A program made the translations under genes and the position numbers. Shown here one piece after another: positions 1-8,385 of a stretch of DNA of 64,000 nt (positions within the stretch are counted from its first letter, which is position 1; each line of letters opens with the position of its first letter). The DNA is from Mucilaginibacter mali (GTDB taxonomy: Bacteria; Bacteroidota; Bacteroidia; Sphingobacteriales; Sphingobacteriaceae), in contig NZ_CP054139.1 of the NCBI RefSeq assembly GCF_013283875.1, forward strand, positions 5,332,001 to 5,396,000. Reading direction: 5' to 3'. Under the pieces are notes generated by a model that saw nothing but the letters and a program-made list of their open reading frames with translations, did no database searches and was not told where the DNA came from.

Positions 1-2
1 AG

Positions 3-92
3 GTGTTTATGATAGCCAACCTGGTGGGCGGCTCCATCGTTATCCCACATTACCGCCGCGCGGTGGAGTATTGGGATGAGTTGAACTCCTAA
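3..92 (+). CDS. C-terminal fragment of an unidentified protein
   Basis: An open frame enters from the left edge and ends at TAA 90-92, giving the last 29 residues of a protein. The fragment has a short hydrophobic stretch followed by a charged tail ending in WDELNS. It is too short to assign to a family. It is taken as coding because the frame is open to the window edge and the next structure is an intergenic inverted repeat placed as expected after a gene end. Confidence 0.4.
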   Translation: MFMIANLVGGSIVIPHYRRAVEYWDELNS

Positions 93-188
93 TGTGCAAA
101 TGTGCGTATATGCAGATGTGCAAATGGATTTGCGCGTCGGCTATATTCTCATCATTTGCACATGTGCACATTTGCATATCTGCACATT
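91..188. repeat. Imperfect inverted repeat built of ATGTGCA words
   Basis: Two arms of about 36 bases (91-126 and 153-188) are imperfect reverse complements and are made of repeated ATGTGCA/TGCACAT words. The element fills the gap between the partial first gene and the VOC gene. It could act as a bidirectional terminator or be a palindromic intergenic repeat; the sequence alone does not decide. Confidence 0.6.
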
Positions 189-196
189 AAAAAACC

Positions 197-571
197 ATGA
201 TCGACTTTAAAAGAATAGACCACATACACGTTTGCGTACCCGAAGAGCGGCTGGATGAAGCGCGGGCTTTTTATGCTGATATCATCGGCTTGCCCGAAAC
301 TTACCGGCCGGATGTTTTTGGAAGGCCCGGGCATTGGTTTAATGTATGCGGGATTGAACTGCACATTGGCGTGGAGGAAGCCCGCCCACGCACCATTCGC
401 CACAGCGCCTTTGAGGTTACCGATGTAAAGGCCGCCAAAGCTTATTTGGAAAGCAAAGGTGTAGAGCTAATTTGGGAGCCGGTGATTCCCGGTCGCCAAC
501 GTTTCGCCTTTATCGATCCTTTCGGCAACCGGATGGAGTTGCTGCAGTTTGAGGTTGAGGGGGAGATGTAG
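197..571 (+). CDS. VOC-family (glyoxalase/dioxygenase-like) protein
   Basis: The protein has 124 residues, the usual size of a single vicinal-oxygen-chelate module pair. It opens with FKRIDHIHVCVPEERLDEAR, typical of the first beta-alpha-beta unit with its metal-binding His, and ends with FIDPFGNRMELLQ, the typical DPxGNxxEL closing motif with a metal-binding Glu. Cytoplasmic, no signal peptide. The family covers glyoxalases, fosfomycin-type resistance enzymes, ring-cleaving dioxygenases and epimerases, and nothing here selects a substrate. The start is the ATG at 197, directly after the inverted repeat. Confidence 0.85.
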   Translation: MIDFKRIDHIHVCVPEERLDEARAFYADIIGLPETYRPDVFGRPGHWFNVCGIELHIGVEEARPRTIRHSAFEVTDVKAAKAYLESKGVELIWEPVIPGRQRFAFIDPFGNRMELLQFEVEGEM

Positions 572-599
572 AAAACAGCCCCCGAACATAAAACACATT

Positions 600-691
600 G
601 TCATTGCGAGCGATAGCGTGGCAATCTCAGAGGACAAGCAACGTGGACCTGCCTATGAGATTGCCGCGTCGCTACGCTCCTCGCAATGACA
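600..691. repeat. Palindromic intergenic repeat (REP-like), copy 1
   Basis: Outer arms TCATTGCGAG and CTCGCAATGA and inner arms GGCAATCTCA and TGAGATTGCC form a long interrupted palindrome between the VOC gene and the end of the convergent VWA gene. A second copy with the same arms lies at 61619-61709. This makes it a dispersed chromosomal repeat; here it may also serve as a terminator for both convergent genes. Confidence 0.75.
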
Positions 692-700
692 AGCTGATCA

Positions 701-2860
701 TCAATTCTTCGCCAGCGTTGTCCGGTTCATTGATCTGGCGCTTTGCATCAGCCGCACAAATTCAGACCGGTAGCCTTCTTCGTCATTTCCCTTAGCGGCT
801 TTGGCAATTTTTATAGCCTGATCAAATGTAGCGTTGGCTTTATAGTCCGATTCGCGCAGCAGCATGCCGGCTTCGGCAACTGCGGCGGCAAAGCGGTAAT
901 CGGCGCTCAGGTTGTCAAATTCCTTCGGGGTATCCATAACGGTGGCCTGGCTCAGTTTACTTACCGATCCCTGCGGTTGTTTGTAGCGGAATTTAATGGT
1001 CGCCATCTCATCCGAAGCAGAAGCCACTGCTGGTTTTTCCACCTTTTGATACTTTAACGGATCGACACTGCCCGAATAATCGTCCTTAACCCCTGCCGGG
1101 ATGATCTCGTAAAAAGCAGTAACAGCATGGCCCGATCCCATATCGCCGGCATCCTTTTTATCGTTGTTAAAATCCTCTTTAGCCAGCAGGCGGTTCTCGT
1201 AGCCAATCAGGCGGTAGGCCTGCACTTTGGCCGGGTTAAATTCAATCTGCAGCTTCACATCCTTGGCTACGGTAAACATGGTGCCGCCAAACTCGCTCAC
1301 CAGGGCCTTGTGGGCCTCGGTCAGGTTATCAATATAGGCGTAGTTACCATTGCCCTTATCGGCCAGGGTTTCCATTTTGCTATCTTTATAATTGCCCATG
1401 CCAAAACCCATGATGGATAGGTCTACGCCGCTATCTCGCTCTTTGGTGATCAATTGCTCCATGCTTTCGTCGCTGCTGGCGCCAACGTTAAAATCGCCAT
1501 CGGTGGCCATTACAATGCGGTTGTTGCCGCCCTTCCTGAAATTCTCCCGGGCAATTTTATAGGCCAGCTTAATGCCCTCGCCACCCGCGGTTGATCCGCC
1601 CGCGCTCAGGTTATCAATGGCATCGTTTATGGTTTCCTTTTCATCGCCGCTGGTAGCGGGCAGCACCAGCCCGGCATTACCGGCATATACCACAATAGCT
1701 ACCTTATCCTGTCTGCGCAACTGATCTACCAGCATTTTCATCGACTGCTTTACCAGCGGCAGTTTGTTCGGTTCGTTCATCGATCCGGAAACATCTATCA
1801 AAAAAACCAGGTTAGATGCCGGCAGTTTATCGGCCTTTATGGTACGGGCCTGGAGACCGATGCGCAGCAGACGGTGCTTCGGGTTCCAGGGTGCGGCGGC
1901 AAGCTCGGTGGCTATGGCCACCGGCTCGTCGCCTTTCGGTTCAGGTAATTGATATTTAAAATAGTTGATCATTTCCTCGATGCGCACGGCATCCTTAGGC
2001 GGTAATTGCCCTCCGTTAATAAAGCGGCGGATATTACTGTACGATGCCGCATCCACATCAACAGAAAAGGTCGACAATGGGTTATCAAGTGGGTTTTGGT
2101 ATTTATTTTCGATGAATTTCCCGTACGATTCGTTAGCTACATCGGCCCGGGTAGTAATGTTTAATACGCTGGTCTTTATGCCATTTTTAGCGGCCTGGTC
2201 GCCATAGTCATCTATCATCTGCACCTTTTCTATAATATCGGCAGGCAGGTTTTGGATAGCTTTAGCTACATCACCACCGGCGTAATCTTTTCCGTTCAGC
2301 TTTATTTTAGTTACCGCCTGGCCTTTTGATGAGAGGTTGCCTTTATCATCTACCGATAAGCCCTCCATTTTTTTCAGCAGGTCTTCAAGCGATGTTTTTG
2401 CGCCGTTATCCCGTTTGGGTTTTTCGATGGCAATAGCTGCATTTCTTTTTGCATAGGTGTTGTTAGCAGGTGCAGAATTTCCGTACAGCTGCGAAAATAC
2501 GGATGAGCCATCTGATGTCGACGTGCCGTACCCTGTTACAACTACCTCGCTTAACTCCCGCGAACTCGGTTCCATCTTAACATCCAGCTTATCCTTTTTG
2601 CCAACCTTTATAGTTTGCGGTTCGAAGCCAACAAAGGCAAACGTCAGCTTATCCTTGCCCGCGGGTAATGTAATGCTGTATTTTCCGCTTTGGTTGGTTT
2701 GTGTGCCGGTGTTGGTACCGGTTACTTTAACCGTTACGCCGGGCAAAGGCAGGCCATCGTCCTTAGCATAAACTGTTCCGCTGATTGTGCGGCCGCTATC
2801 CTGGCTGTATCCTGTCAGCCCGGCTAATAGCATTATCATAAGTAGCGCTATCTTTTTCAT
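701..2860 (-). CDS. VWA-domain surface protein with carboxypeptidase-regulatory and plug-like modules
   Basis: A protein of 719 residues from the ATG at 2860, which has an AAGGA ribosome site just upstream and starts a clean signal peptide (to about residue 19). A longer frame reading to 2974 would overlap the divergent sigma gene and was not used. Domain order: signal peptide; carboxypeptidase-regulatory-like beta domain (about 24-97); linker containing SEVVVTGYG, as in TonB-linked receptors; a plug-like module (about 156-239); a VWA-associated N-terminal domain (about 245-345); and a VWA domain with the MIDAS motif DVSGS (356-360). The C-terminal part resembles the region that follows VWA in YfbK-type proteins. 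Probably periplasmic or anchored at the outer membrane. Its plug-like module is shared with the neighbouring anti-sigma factor, so the three genes probably form one regulatory unit. The ligand is unknown. Confidence 0.85.
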   Translation of the reverse strand: MKKIALLMIMLLAGLTGYSQDSGRTISGTVYAKDDGLPLPGVTVKVTGTNTGTQTNQSGKYSITLPAGKDKLTFAFVGFEPQTIKVGKKDKLDVKMEPSSRELSEVVVTGYGTSTSDGSSVFSQLYGNSAPANNTYAKRNAAIAIEKPKRDNGAKTSLEDLLKKMEGLSVDDKGNLSSKGQAVTKIKLNGKDYAGGDVAKAIQNLPADIIEKVQMIDDYGDQAAKNGIKTSVLNITTRADVANESYGKFIENKYQNPLDNPLSTFSVDVDAASYSNIRRFINGGQLPPKDAVRIEEMINYFKYQLPEPKGDEPVAIATELAAAPWNPKHRLLRIGLQARTIKADKLPASNLVFLIDVSGSMNEPNKLPLVKQSMKMLVDQLRRQDKVAIVVYAGNAGLVLPATSGDEKETINDAIDNLSAGGSTAGGEGIKLAYKIARENFRKGGNNRIVMATDGDFNVGASSDESMEQLITKERDSGVDLSIMGFGMGNYKDSKMETLADKGNGNYAYIDNLTEAHKALVSEFGGTMFTVAKDVKLQIEFNPAKVQAYRLIGYENRLLAKEDFNNDKKDAGDMGSGHAVTAFYEIIPAGVKDDYSGSVDPLKYQKVEKPAVASASDEMATIKFRYKQPQGSVSKLSQATVMDTPKEFDNLSADYRFAAAVAEAGMLLRESDYKANATFDQAIKIAKAAKGNDEEGYRSEFVRLMQSARSMNRTTLAKN

Positions 2861-2944
2861 GATCCTTGTGATTTTTTTAATCATGATGCTATCGAAACCA
2901 TATTTCCATAAACCAGTTAAAAAATTTATTTTGACGACGATAAA

Positions 2945-3517
2945 ATGAGCGTATTCGGCCCGGCAAAAAAGCATGATGAAGCAGATGAACTGAAACTGCT
3001 GGACAGCTACCGCAAAAGCGGTGACATAGCTGTGCTTGGCCGTTTATATAAGCCCTATATGGGTTTGGTTTATGGTGTTTGCCTTAAATATTTAAAAGAT
3101 GAGGAAGCCTGCAAGGATGCCGTGATGCAAATATTTGAGGAACTGGTAGATAAGGCCGCCCGGCACGAAATAAAACAGTTTAGGGGTTGGCTCTATGTAC
3201 TTGCCCGCAACTATTGCCTGATGCAATTACGGTCGGCAAAAAAGATGGATGTAATTAGTATGGATGATGTTATGGAAAACAGCATCATTATGCATCCTGA
3301 AGAAGAAAACAAGGAAGAAGCGATGAAAGCGCTGGAGCGATGCATGGAAAAGCTGCCCGCAGCGCAAAAACAAAGTGTAAATTTGTTTTATTACAATGAT
3401 AAGTGTTACAAGGAGATAGCCGACGAAACCGGCTTCACCCTTAACGAAGTAAAAAGCTATATACAAAACGGAAAACGCAATTTGAAAATTTGCCTGGAGA
3501 AAAACGGTGGCCTATAA
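2945..3517 (+). CDS. ECF-type RNA polymerase sigma factor
   Basis: A protein of 190 residues. It has region 2 (about 20-90, including YKPYMGLVYGVCLKYLKDEE and FRGWLYVLARNYCLM) and region 4 (about 125-180, with the helix-turn-helix DKCYKEIADETGFTLNEVKS). It should direct RNA polymerase to a small regulon and be held in check by the next gene product. The start is the ATG at 2945; the intergenic gap to the divergent VWA gene is only about 85 bases, so both promoters lie there. The stop codon overlaps the start of the anti-sigma gene by 11 bases, which points to translational coupling. Confidence 0.88.
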   Translation: MSVFGPAKKHDEADELKLLDSYRKSGDIAVLGRLYKPYMGLVYGVCLKYLKDEEACKDAVMQIFEELVDKAARHEIKQFRGWLYVLARNYCLMQLRSAKKMDVISMDDVMENSIIMHPEEENKEEAMKALERCMEKLPAAQKQSVNLFYYNDKCYKEIADETGFTLNEVKSYIQNGKRNLKICLEKNGGL

Positions 3518-5036
3518 AAAGCACTACATATCGCAAATACGGAAGTACCTGAACGGGGAGCTTGATGCCCGTGCCATGCACCAACTGGAGCGCGAGGCAC
3601 AGGACGATCCGTTTTTGATGGATGCGATGGAGGGCTATGAACAAACCACCGGCCCGCAGCAAGGCCAGCTGAACGATTTGGATGCCCTACTGGAAAAACG
3701 CATCGGCCCAAGCAAGGTGCGCCGCATTATTCCGTGGAAGTATTACGCCGCCGCGGCATCGGTATTGTTGTTTTTAACCATTGGATATTTGCGATACGGC
3801 AGGCAGGAAGCCCCTGTTGACAAAAAAACGGCCGCGCTGGAAAAAGCGCCGGCACCTGCCGATCATCCACTGGTAAACGCTGATACGGTTGCTAAAACGG
3901 TTGCCGATAATAAAATGCTTGCGGCTACAGTTCCGCCTGCCCCCGCCAATAAACCGCAGGCGCAATTAAGGCAGGCCACAGTAAAGGCTGATGCGGAAAT
4001 TCGTATTGATGAGCCGGTTGGCAATAGTGATGTTAAAGCAGTTACAGCGTATGGCTACGCTAAGAATGATGTGAAAGTAAAGCCAAATGCTACGCTTGCA
4101 GAATTATTGAAAAAAATGGAAGGTATAGAGGTTGACAGTAACGGCAACCTGACAGCTAAAGGGCGGGCGGTAACTAAAGTAAGGCTAAATGGAAAGGATT
4201 ATACAGGCGCCGATGTACAGCAGGCCGTTAAAAACCTCCCAGCCGATATTATAGAAAAGGCCCAGGTGATAGACGACTATGGCGACCAGGCGGCAAAGAC
4301 AGGAATAAAAACAGGCGACCCGGCAAAAGTATTAAGTATAGCCACACGTAAGCAATCTAAAGACAGCGTGGCGCTTAAAGAAGTAGTTATCCCGGGGCTG
4401 GCCAAACTATCGCAAAAAGATATTGATAAAAAAGCTTCAGCTCCGCAAACTTTAAAAGCTAAGGTGGAAGGAGCGGAGGTTACCACACCTAAAAAAATAA
4501 GCGGTACCATACTTAGCGATCTGGGCCTTCCTTTGCCCGGCGCTACTGTATTTATAGATGGTACAAAAAAGGGCACCCAAACCGATGCGCAGGGGCATTT
4601 CTCTATCCCCGCCGAGGGGCAGGCTACGCTGAATGTGCGATCGTTAGGGTTCCAAAGCAAACAGGTTAAAGCCCGGGCCGATGATAGCGTAAAAGTAGCC
4701 CTGCAAAGCGAAGGCGCCTCGCTGGCCGAAGTGGTAATTGTAAACCCTAATAAGGCGGCCGTAAAGGAAGCCCACCCCCAAATGGGCTGGGATAATTATA
4801 ATAAGTATTTACAGCGCCAGGCCATAGGCGATAAAACCGGAACGGTGCGCTTATCGTTCACGGTAAGCAGCAAAGGCGAACTGAGCGATTTCAAAGTGTT
4901 GAACAGCTTTGATACCGATGAAGATAAACGGGCGATAGATATTGTTAAAACCGGCCCCCGCTGGAACGGCGCTGCCGGTGGCAAAACAAAGACCGTGAAG
5001 CTGAATATCGAATTTAGTAAGCGGAATGAGGAGTAA
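3507..5036 (+). CDS. Transmembrane anti-sigma factor with plug-like, regulatory and TonB-C domains
   Basis: A protein of 509 residues starting at GTG 3507, with GGAG nine bases upstream and overlapping the sigma gene. Residues 1-70 form the cytoplasmic sigma-binding part (RKYLNGELDARAMHQLEREA). A single membrane helix lies at about 77-95. The periplasmic part has a plug-like module (193-281, with LNGKDY and LPADIIEK), a carboxypeptidase-regulatory-like domain (about 329-400) and a TonB C-terminal-like domain (about 425-505). It is expected to hold the sigma factor at the membrane and release it on a periplasmic signal. The plug-like module closely matches one in the VWA protein. An anti-sigma factor with three receptor-type periplasmic domains is unusually elaborate. 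Confidence 0.82.
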   Translation: MAYKKHYISQIRKYLNGELDARAMHQLEREAQDDPFLMDAMEGYEQTTGPQQGQLNDLDALLEKRIGPSKVRRIIPWKYYAAAASVLLFLTIGYLRYGRQEAPVDKKTAALEKAPAPADHPLVNADTVAKTVADNKMLAATVPPAPANKPQAQLRQATVKADAEIRIDEPVGNSDVKAVTAYGYAKNDVKVKPNATLAELLKKMEGIEVDSNGNLTAKGRAVTKVRLNGKDYTGADVQQAVKNLPADIIEKAQVIDDYGDQAAKTGIKTGDPAKVLSIATRKQSKDSVALKEVVIPGLAKLSQKDIDKKASAPQTLKAKVEGAEVTTPKKISGTILSDLGLPLPGATVFIDGTKKGTQTDAQGHFSIPAEGQATLNVRSLGFQSKQVKARADDSVKVALQSEGASLAEVVIVNPNKAAVKEAHPQMGWDNYNKYLQRQAIGDKTGTVRLSFTVSSKGELSDFKVLNSFDTDEDKRAIDIVKTGPRWNGAAGGKTKTVKLNIEFSKRNEE

Positions 5037-5060
5037 TGAAATTGAATATATAAAAAGCGT

Positions 5061-5100
5061 AAAGAGGCTGTATCATAAATCATGGTATGGCCTCTTTTTT
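5061..5100 (+). terminator. Probable terminator after the anti-sigma gene
   Basis: The arms AAAGAGGC and GCCTCTTT are separated by about 20 bases and followed by a run of T, 25 bases after the anti-sigma stop. The sequence GAGGCTGTATCAT also resembles ends of IS1182-type elements, so the same bases could be the left end of the adjacent IS. Confidence 0.6.
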
Positions 5101-6330
5101 ATTTGTGCATAATTTATTGGAATAAAGAGGGGTATTTAGTTGATATAATAATCTGATTTTCATATATTTATGTATCGAAAGTAGCGTAGTATGTCCTCTA
5201 AAAGACCTGTATTCAAGCCCTACCAGCAACGGCAGTTGATGGCTATTCCTCCGACACTTGACGAATTAGTTCCGGCATCGCACCCGGTGCGTGTAGTTAA
5301 CGATGTGATCGACAGGCTCTATCTGGAACCATTGCTGAAAGCTTATCATATCCGCGGGAGTTCAAGCTATCACCCGCAAATGTTGTTAAAGGTGCTGGTA
5401 TATGGGTATGTAACCAACACCTACTCCAGCCGAAAGCTGGCAGCAGCCTGCCGGGAAAGCGTTTACCTGATGTGGCTGAGTTCGATGAACTATCCTGATC
5501 ATAATACGATCAACCGTTTCCGGGGCGTACGTTTGAAGCATGCGCTGCGTGATGTGTTCGAAGATGTGGTGAAACTTTTGGCAGAGGAAGGCCTGCTCAG
5601 TATTGAAGAAGTGAATACGGACGGGACAAAGATAGAGGCGAATGCAAACCGGTATACCTTTGTCTGGAAGAAAGCGATTCAGACCAATAAGGAAAAGATG
5701 AAAAAGCAGCTGTCAGAGATATGGGACTATGCCCAAAGCGTAGCAAAAGAAGAAGACAGGCTGCCTGATCCGCCTGACTTTACTGTTATTGACAGTGAAA
5801 AGGTCAATGCCGCAGTAGATAAACTCAATGAGAAGCTTTCCTCGCGTGAGGATGTTTCCAAACAGGTCAAAAGCAAGCTGCGGTATATCAGCAAACATTA
5901 CCCGCAGGCCATTGCCCGCTATGAGCAGCAGGAAGCTCTGCTGGGTGAACGCAACAGCTATTCCAAGACCGATACGGATGCCACATTCATGCGGATGAAG
6001 GAAGACCACATGAAAAACGGCCAGTTAAAACCGGGGTATAATGTTCAGATATCCACATCCAACCAGTTCATTGTCAATTACACCATTCACTCCAACACCA
6101 CAGACACCAATACATTAAGTGCTCATTTAGCGCAGCATGAAGTCAGCTTTGGCAAAGCACCGCAAGTGCTTACAGCCGATGCCGGATATGGCTCCGAGGA
6201 GAACTACACGCGGTTGGAACAAAAAGGAACAATCGCCTTTGTAAAGTATGGGATGTTCGATAAGGAACAAAATGAGAATCACAACAACAAGCACCCTTTT
6301 GCAGCAAATAAGCTTTTTTACAACCAGGTT
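5061..6330 (+). mobile_element. Truncated IS1182-family insertion sequence
   Basis: Holds one transposase frame that stops before the end of the catalytic domain. A possible left inverted end starts near 5061 (GAGGCTGTATCAT). No matching right end is seen after 6330. The loss of the 3' part where the G+C character changes suggests that the IS was cut by insertion of the island or by a deletion at its edge. Confidence 0.6.
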
Positions 6331-6345
6331 ACAATACAAGTTTAA
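5191..6345 (+). pseudogene. IS1182-type transposase, 3'-truncated
   Basis: A frame of 384 residues, shorter than the roughly 450-550 usual for IS1182 transposases. The N-terminal domain (RPVFKPYQQRQLMAIPPTL, then HPVRVVNDVID) and the start of the DDE domain (EEVNTDGTKIEANANRYTFV, later VLTADAGYGSEENY) are intact. After PFAANKLFYN the sequence leaves the family and ends six residues later at TAA 6343-6345, so the last catalytic acidic residue and the C-terminal zinc-type region are missing. It cannot be an active transposase by itself. Confidence 0.82.
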
Positions 6346-6450
6346 AATAGACTCGACTGAAAATTAGTGCAAATTTTTATTGAAAAATTTCGAACTCTTT
6401 TTGATGGGAAGTAACGACCTGTTTGTCATTTTGTTAAAGCCGATAAACAA
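6346..6450. other. Gene-free stretch, candidate left edge of the island
   Basis: No coding sequence is seen between the truncated IS and the hairpin at 6451. The left attachment site of the island may lie here, but no repeat of the tRNA-Glu side could be recognised by eye. Confidence 0.3.
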
Positions 6451-6474
6451 GAAACGCGCCGTAAAGCGCGTTTC
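6451..6474 (-). terminator. Hairpin terminator of the AlbA_2 gene
   Basis: A perfect nine-base stem (GAAACGCGC/GCGCGTTTC) with a six-base loop lies about 90 bases beyond the stop of the minus-strand gene ending at 6564. On the minus strand it is followed by TTGTTTAT. Confidence 0.6.
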
Positions 6475-6563
6475 GTTAAGTAGGGGGAACGGGCGAAAAG
6501 TCGAACCTTTTGGATGATTTAAATTCGATTGCTAACGCCAATAACCTTTTAAAAAATGATAAA

Positions 6564-7523
6564 TTATACTTTTAATTCTATCTGATCGAACTTTAACGCG
6601 CCGCTTTGGGGCTCCGCGTTATCGGCATAAAGTGTCCAGCTTAATACGTCTCCCTGCCAGATATTATCAATGTCAACAGGAAAAGATTGCAGGGTCACAT
6701 GCATACCGGGCAATAGCGGCTCACGCCTTGCTGGCCCGTATTGTTTGGGCTTGTTCATGTCCCCTATGGAAAGCGTCCGGCGGTTATCGTCGGGCGGTTC
6801 AATCAAATCTCTAACCTTATTGTCAAGTGGAATTTTTACGGTTGTGTTATCGTGTTCATCACACATTGCATCAAGTAAACGCTGCGGCAGGGTTAGCACT
6901 ATGTTGATATACCTGGCGTACATCTTGCCTACATTTTCAATATGCACATTTAAAAAATAAAGGTATGGCCTTTGCTTGTGGAGTATGGTTCTATCATTAG
7001 GCGCAATCCAAATATTGGCCTTTTTCCCAACGTCAAAATGAATTTTGATTTGAGGCGCTTTTTGCCTTGCCATGACATCGCGTATCTCGTAATCAAACAT
7101 AGATTCAACGCTGAAATTGTGCCGCCTGTAATATAGTTTATCGTTAGCCTGATGGGCTGTTTCGCCTTTTGGTATCTCTAAAACGTACACTACTTTGTCA
7201 TCAGCAATTGTTATTACATGAATTTTTAAGCCATGTATACGTGGCCTTATCCTGGCGTTTAAGATTTGTTCCAGCCATTCTTTAGTAATGGCTTTTCGGT
7301 CTACCGGGTCGATGTTACCGGGCAAATGCTTACTGGCTTGATTTTCACTGATGCCGTAGATTAATATGCCGCCATTAGAGTTGGCAAATGCGGAAACGTC
7401 CTTTGTGGCTTCGGTTATTTTCTTGTCCTCCCGCTGCAATGCCGCAGCGGCCTTGTATTCTAACTCTGTATTTTCTTCTATGCCATTGGCAATTAACTGG
7501 CTTAGGTAATCAATGTCAAACAT
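6564..7523 (-). CDS. AlbA_2 (Schlafen-type) putative DNA/ATP-binding protein
   Basis: A protein of 319 residues. The N-terminal 130 residues match the AlbA_2/Schlafen domain: ENTELEYKAA near residue 17 (the E-x-E-x-K region), then AFANSNGGILIYGI and a later YYRRHN motif. The C-terminal 180 residues are beta-rich and unassigned. Members occur as regulators and as parts of defence islands. It is the last of three minus-strand genes that open the island, all A/T-richer than the backbone to the right. A 137-base gap with its own hairpin separates it from the upstream gene, so it may have its own promoter. Confidence 0.72.
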   Translation of the reverse strand: MFDIDYLSQLIANGIEENTELEYKAAAALQREDKKITEATKDVSAFANSNGGILIYGISENQASKHLPGNIDPVDRKAITKEWLEQILNARIRPRIHGLKIHVITIADDKVVYVLEIPKGETAHQANDKLYYRRHNFSVESMFDYEIRDVMARQKAPQIKIHFDVGKKANIWIAPNDRTILHKQRPYLYFLNVHIENVGKMYARYINIVLTLPQRLLDAMCDEHDNTTVKIPLDNKVRDLIEPPDDNRRTLSIGDMNKPKQYGPARREPLLPGMHVTLQSFPVDIDNIWQGDVLSWTLYADNAEPQSGALKFDQIELKV

Positions 7524-7557
7524 GGTAGCCGCACGGTTTTATAATATTAAATCTACG

Positions 7558-7580
7558 AAAAGCCCGCTTTCGCGGACTTG
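7558..7580 (-). terminator. Hairpin terminator after the 7661-8329 gene
   Basis: On the minus strand the sequence reads AAGTCCGC-GAAA-GCGGGCTTTT, a short stable stem with a GAAA loop and a T run, downstream of the stop at 7661. Confidence 0.6.
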
Positions 7581-7660
7581 CAGGTGTGTAATAAGCGTAT
7601 TGCTGTGCAATGTCCAGTACCTAATAAATGGCGGAAGGGCAACTGTGTTGATTTTCGATT

Positions 7661-8329
7661 TTACCATTTAATATCGGGAAAGTCCTGAAATTCTAAATCA
7701 GTAATCTCACAATTCTGCTCTTTGGCAGACTGCTCAAACGACGCGATGAGAGATTTGTATTCAGGAGCCCATGTATTAAAGTAATTGTTCAGTAACTTAG
7801 GGATTTTCTTAAAACGCGCCTTGCCCGACTTGCCTGAAACATATTCTATATGAATGGCCTGATATATAATGAAAGAGTATTCATTACTTACAGGAATACC
7901 ATAAGTAATAAAATTTTTAATCTCGGAAGCGGCTGCCCTATCATAATCATCCAGTGCTTTTTCTATAACGTATTCCAACAAATACAGGGTTGCCTGTTGC
8001 AACCTATCTGTTTGAATATAACCGGCATTATGACGAAGTGTAGAAATAAATATCAAAATATCCGTCCATACCAGTTGAAAACCATAATAATGAAGGGTAT
8101 GCTGCTCTCCCGGAAAACGCATTTCCTCTGTCAGCCGAAGGCCGCTATATCCTTTTCTTATTTCATAAGCGAAGTTCATCAGCAACTGATGCTGACCCTT
8201 CTGAAATTTATTATCCCCATTAAGTGTATTTGCAATGTGGTCGACTGCTTCATAAAGACTTTTTAAATCCCCATAATCGCCATAAATTGATACTCCAGTG
8301 CCGTTTTTTGTTGGTATAGCTTGTAGCAT
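7661..8329 (-). CDS. Unrecognised helical protein beside a DUF4209 gene
   Basis: A soluble protein of 222 residues with no signal peptide or membrane helix. It starts MLQAIPTKNGTGVSIYGDYG, reminiscent of a small family of uncharacterised proteins (possibly DUF6904, from memory and not certain), and is mostly alpha-helical. It lies 56 bases downstream of the large DUF4209-like gene on the same strand, so the two are probably cotranscribed and may work together. Confidence 0.55.
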   Translation of the reverse strand: MLQAIPTKNGTGVSIYGDYGDLKSLYEAVDHIANTLNGDNKFQKGQHQLLMNFAYEIRKGYSGLRLTEEMRFPGEQHTLHYYGFQLVWTDILIFISTLRHNAGYIQTDRLQQATLYLLEYVIEKALDDYDRAAASEIKNFITYGIPVSNEYSFIIYQAIHIEYVSGKSGKARFKKIPKLLNNYFNTWAPEYKSLIASFEQSAKEQNCEITDLEFQDFPDIKW

Positions 8330-8385
8330 TGTGTTATAAGGTTTATTAATTCTTCAAAATTACAAAATAACTAAATGTCTTCCTG

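Noticed and set aside
598..795. Open frame across the palindromic repeat
   Set aside because: It consists of the repeat sequence and the antisense end of the VWA gene.
2861..2974. N-terminal extension of the VWA protein
   Set aside because: It would overlap the divergent sigma gene; the ATG at 2860 has a ribosome site and begins a proper signal peptide.
6480..6515. tRNA-like fragment as left attachment site (GTAGGGGGAACGGGCGAAAA)
   Set aside because: The resemblance to the tRNA-Glu end is too weak and the T-arm does not fold.
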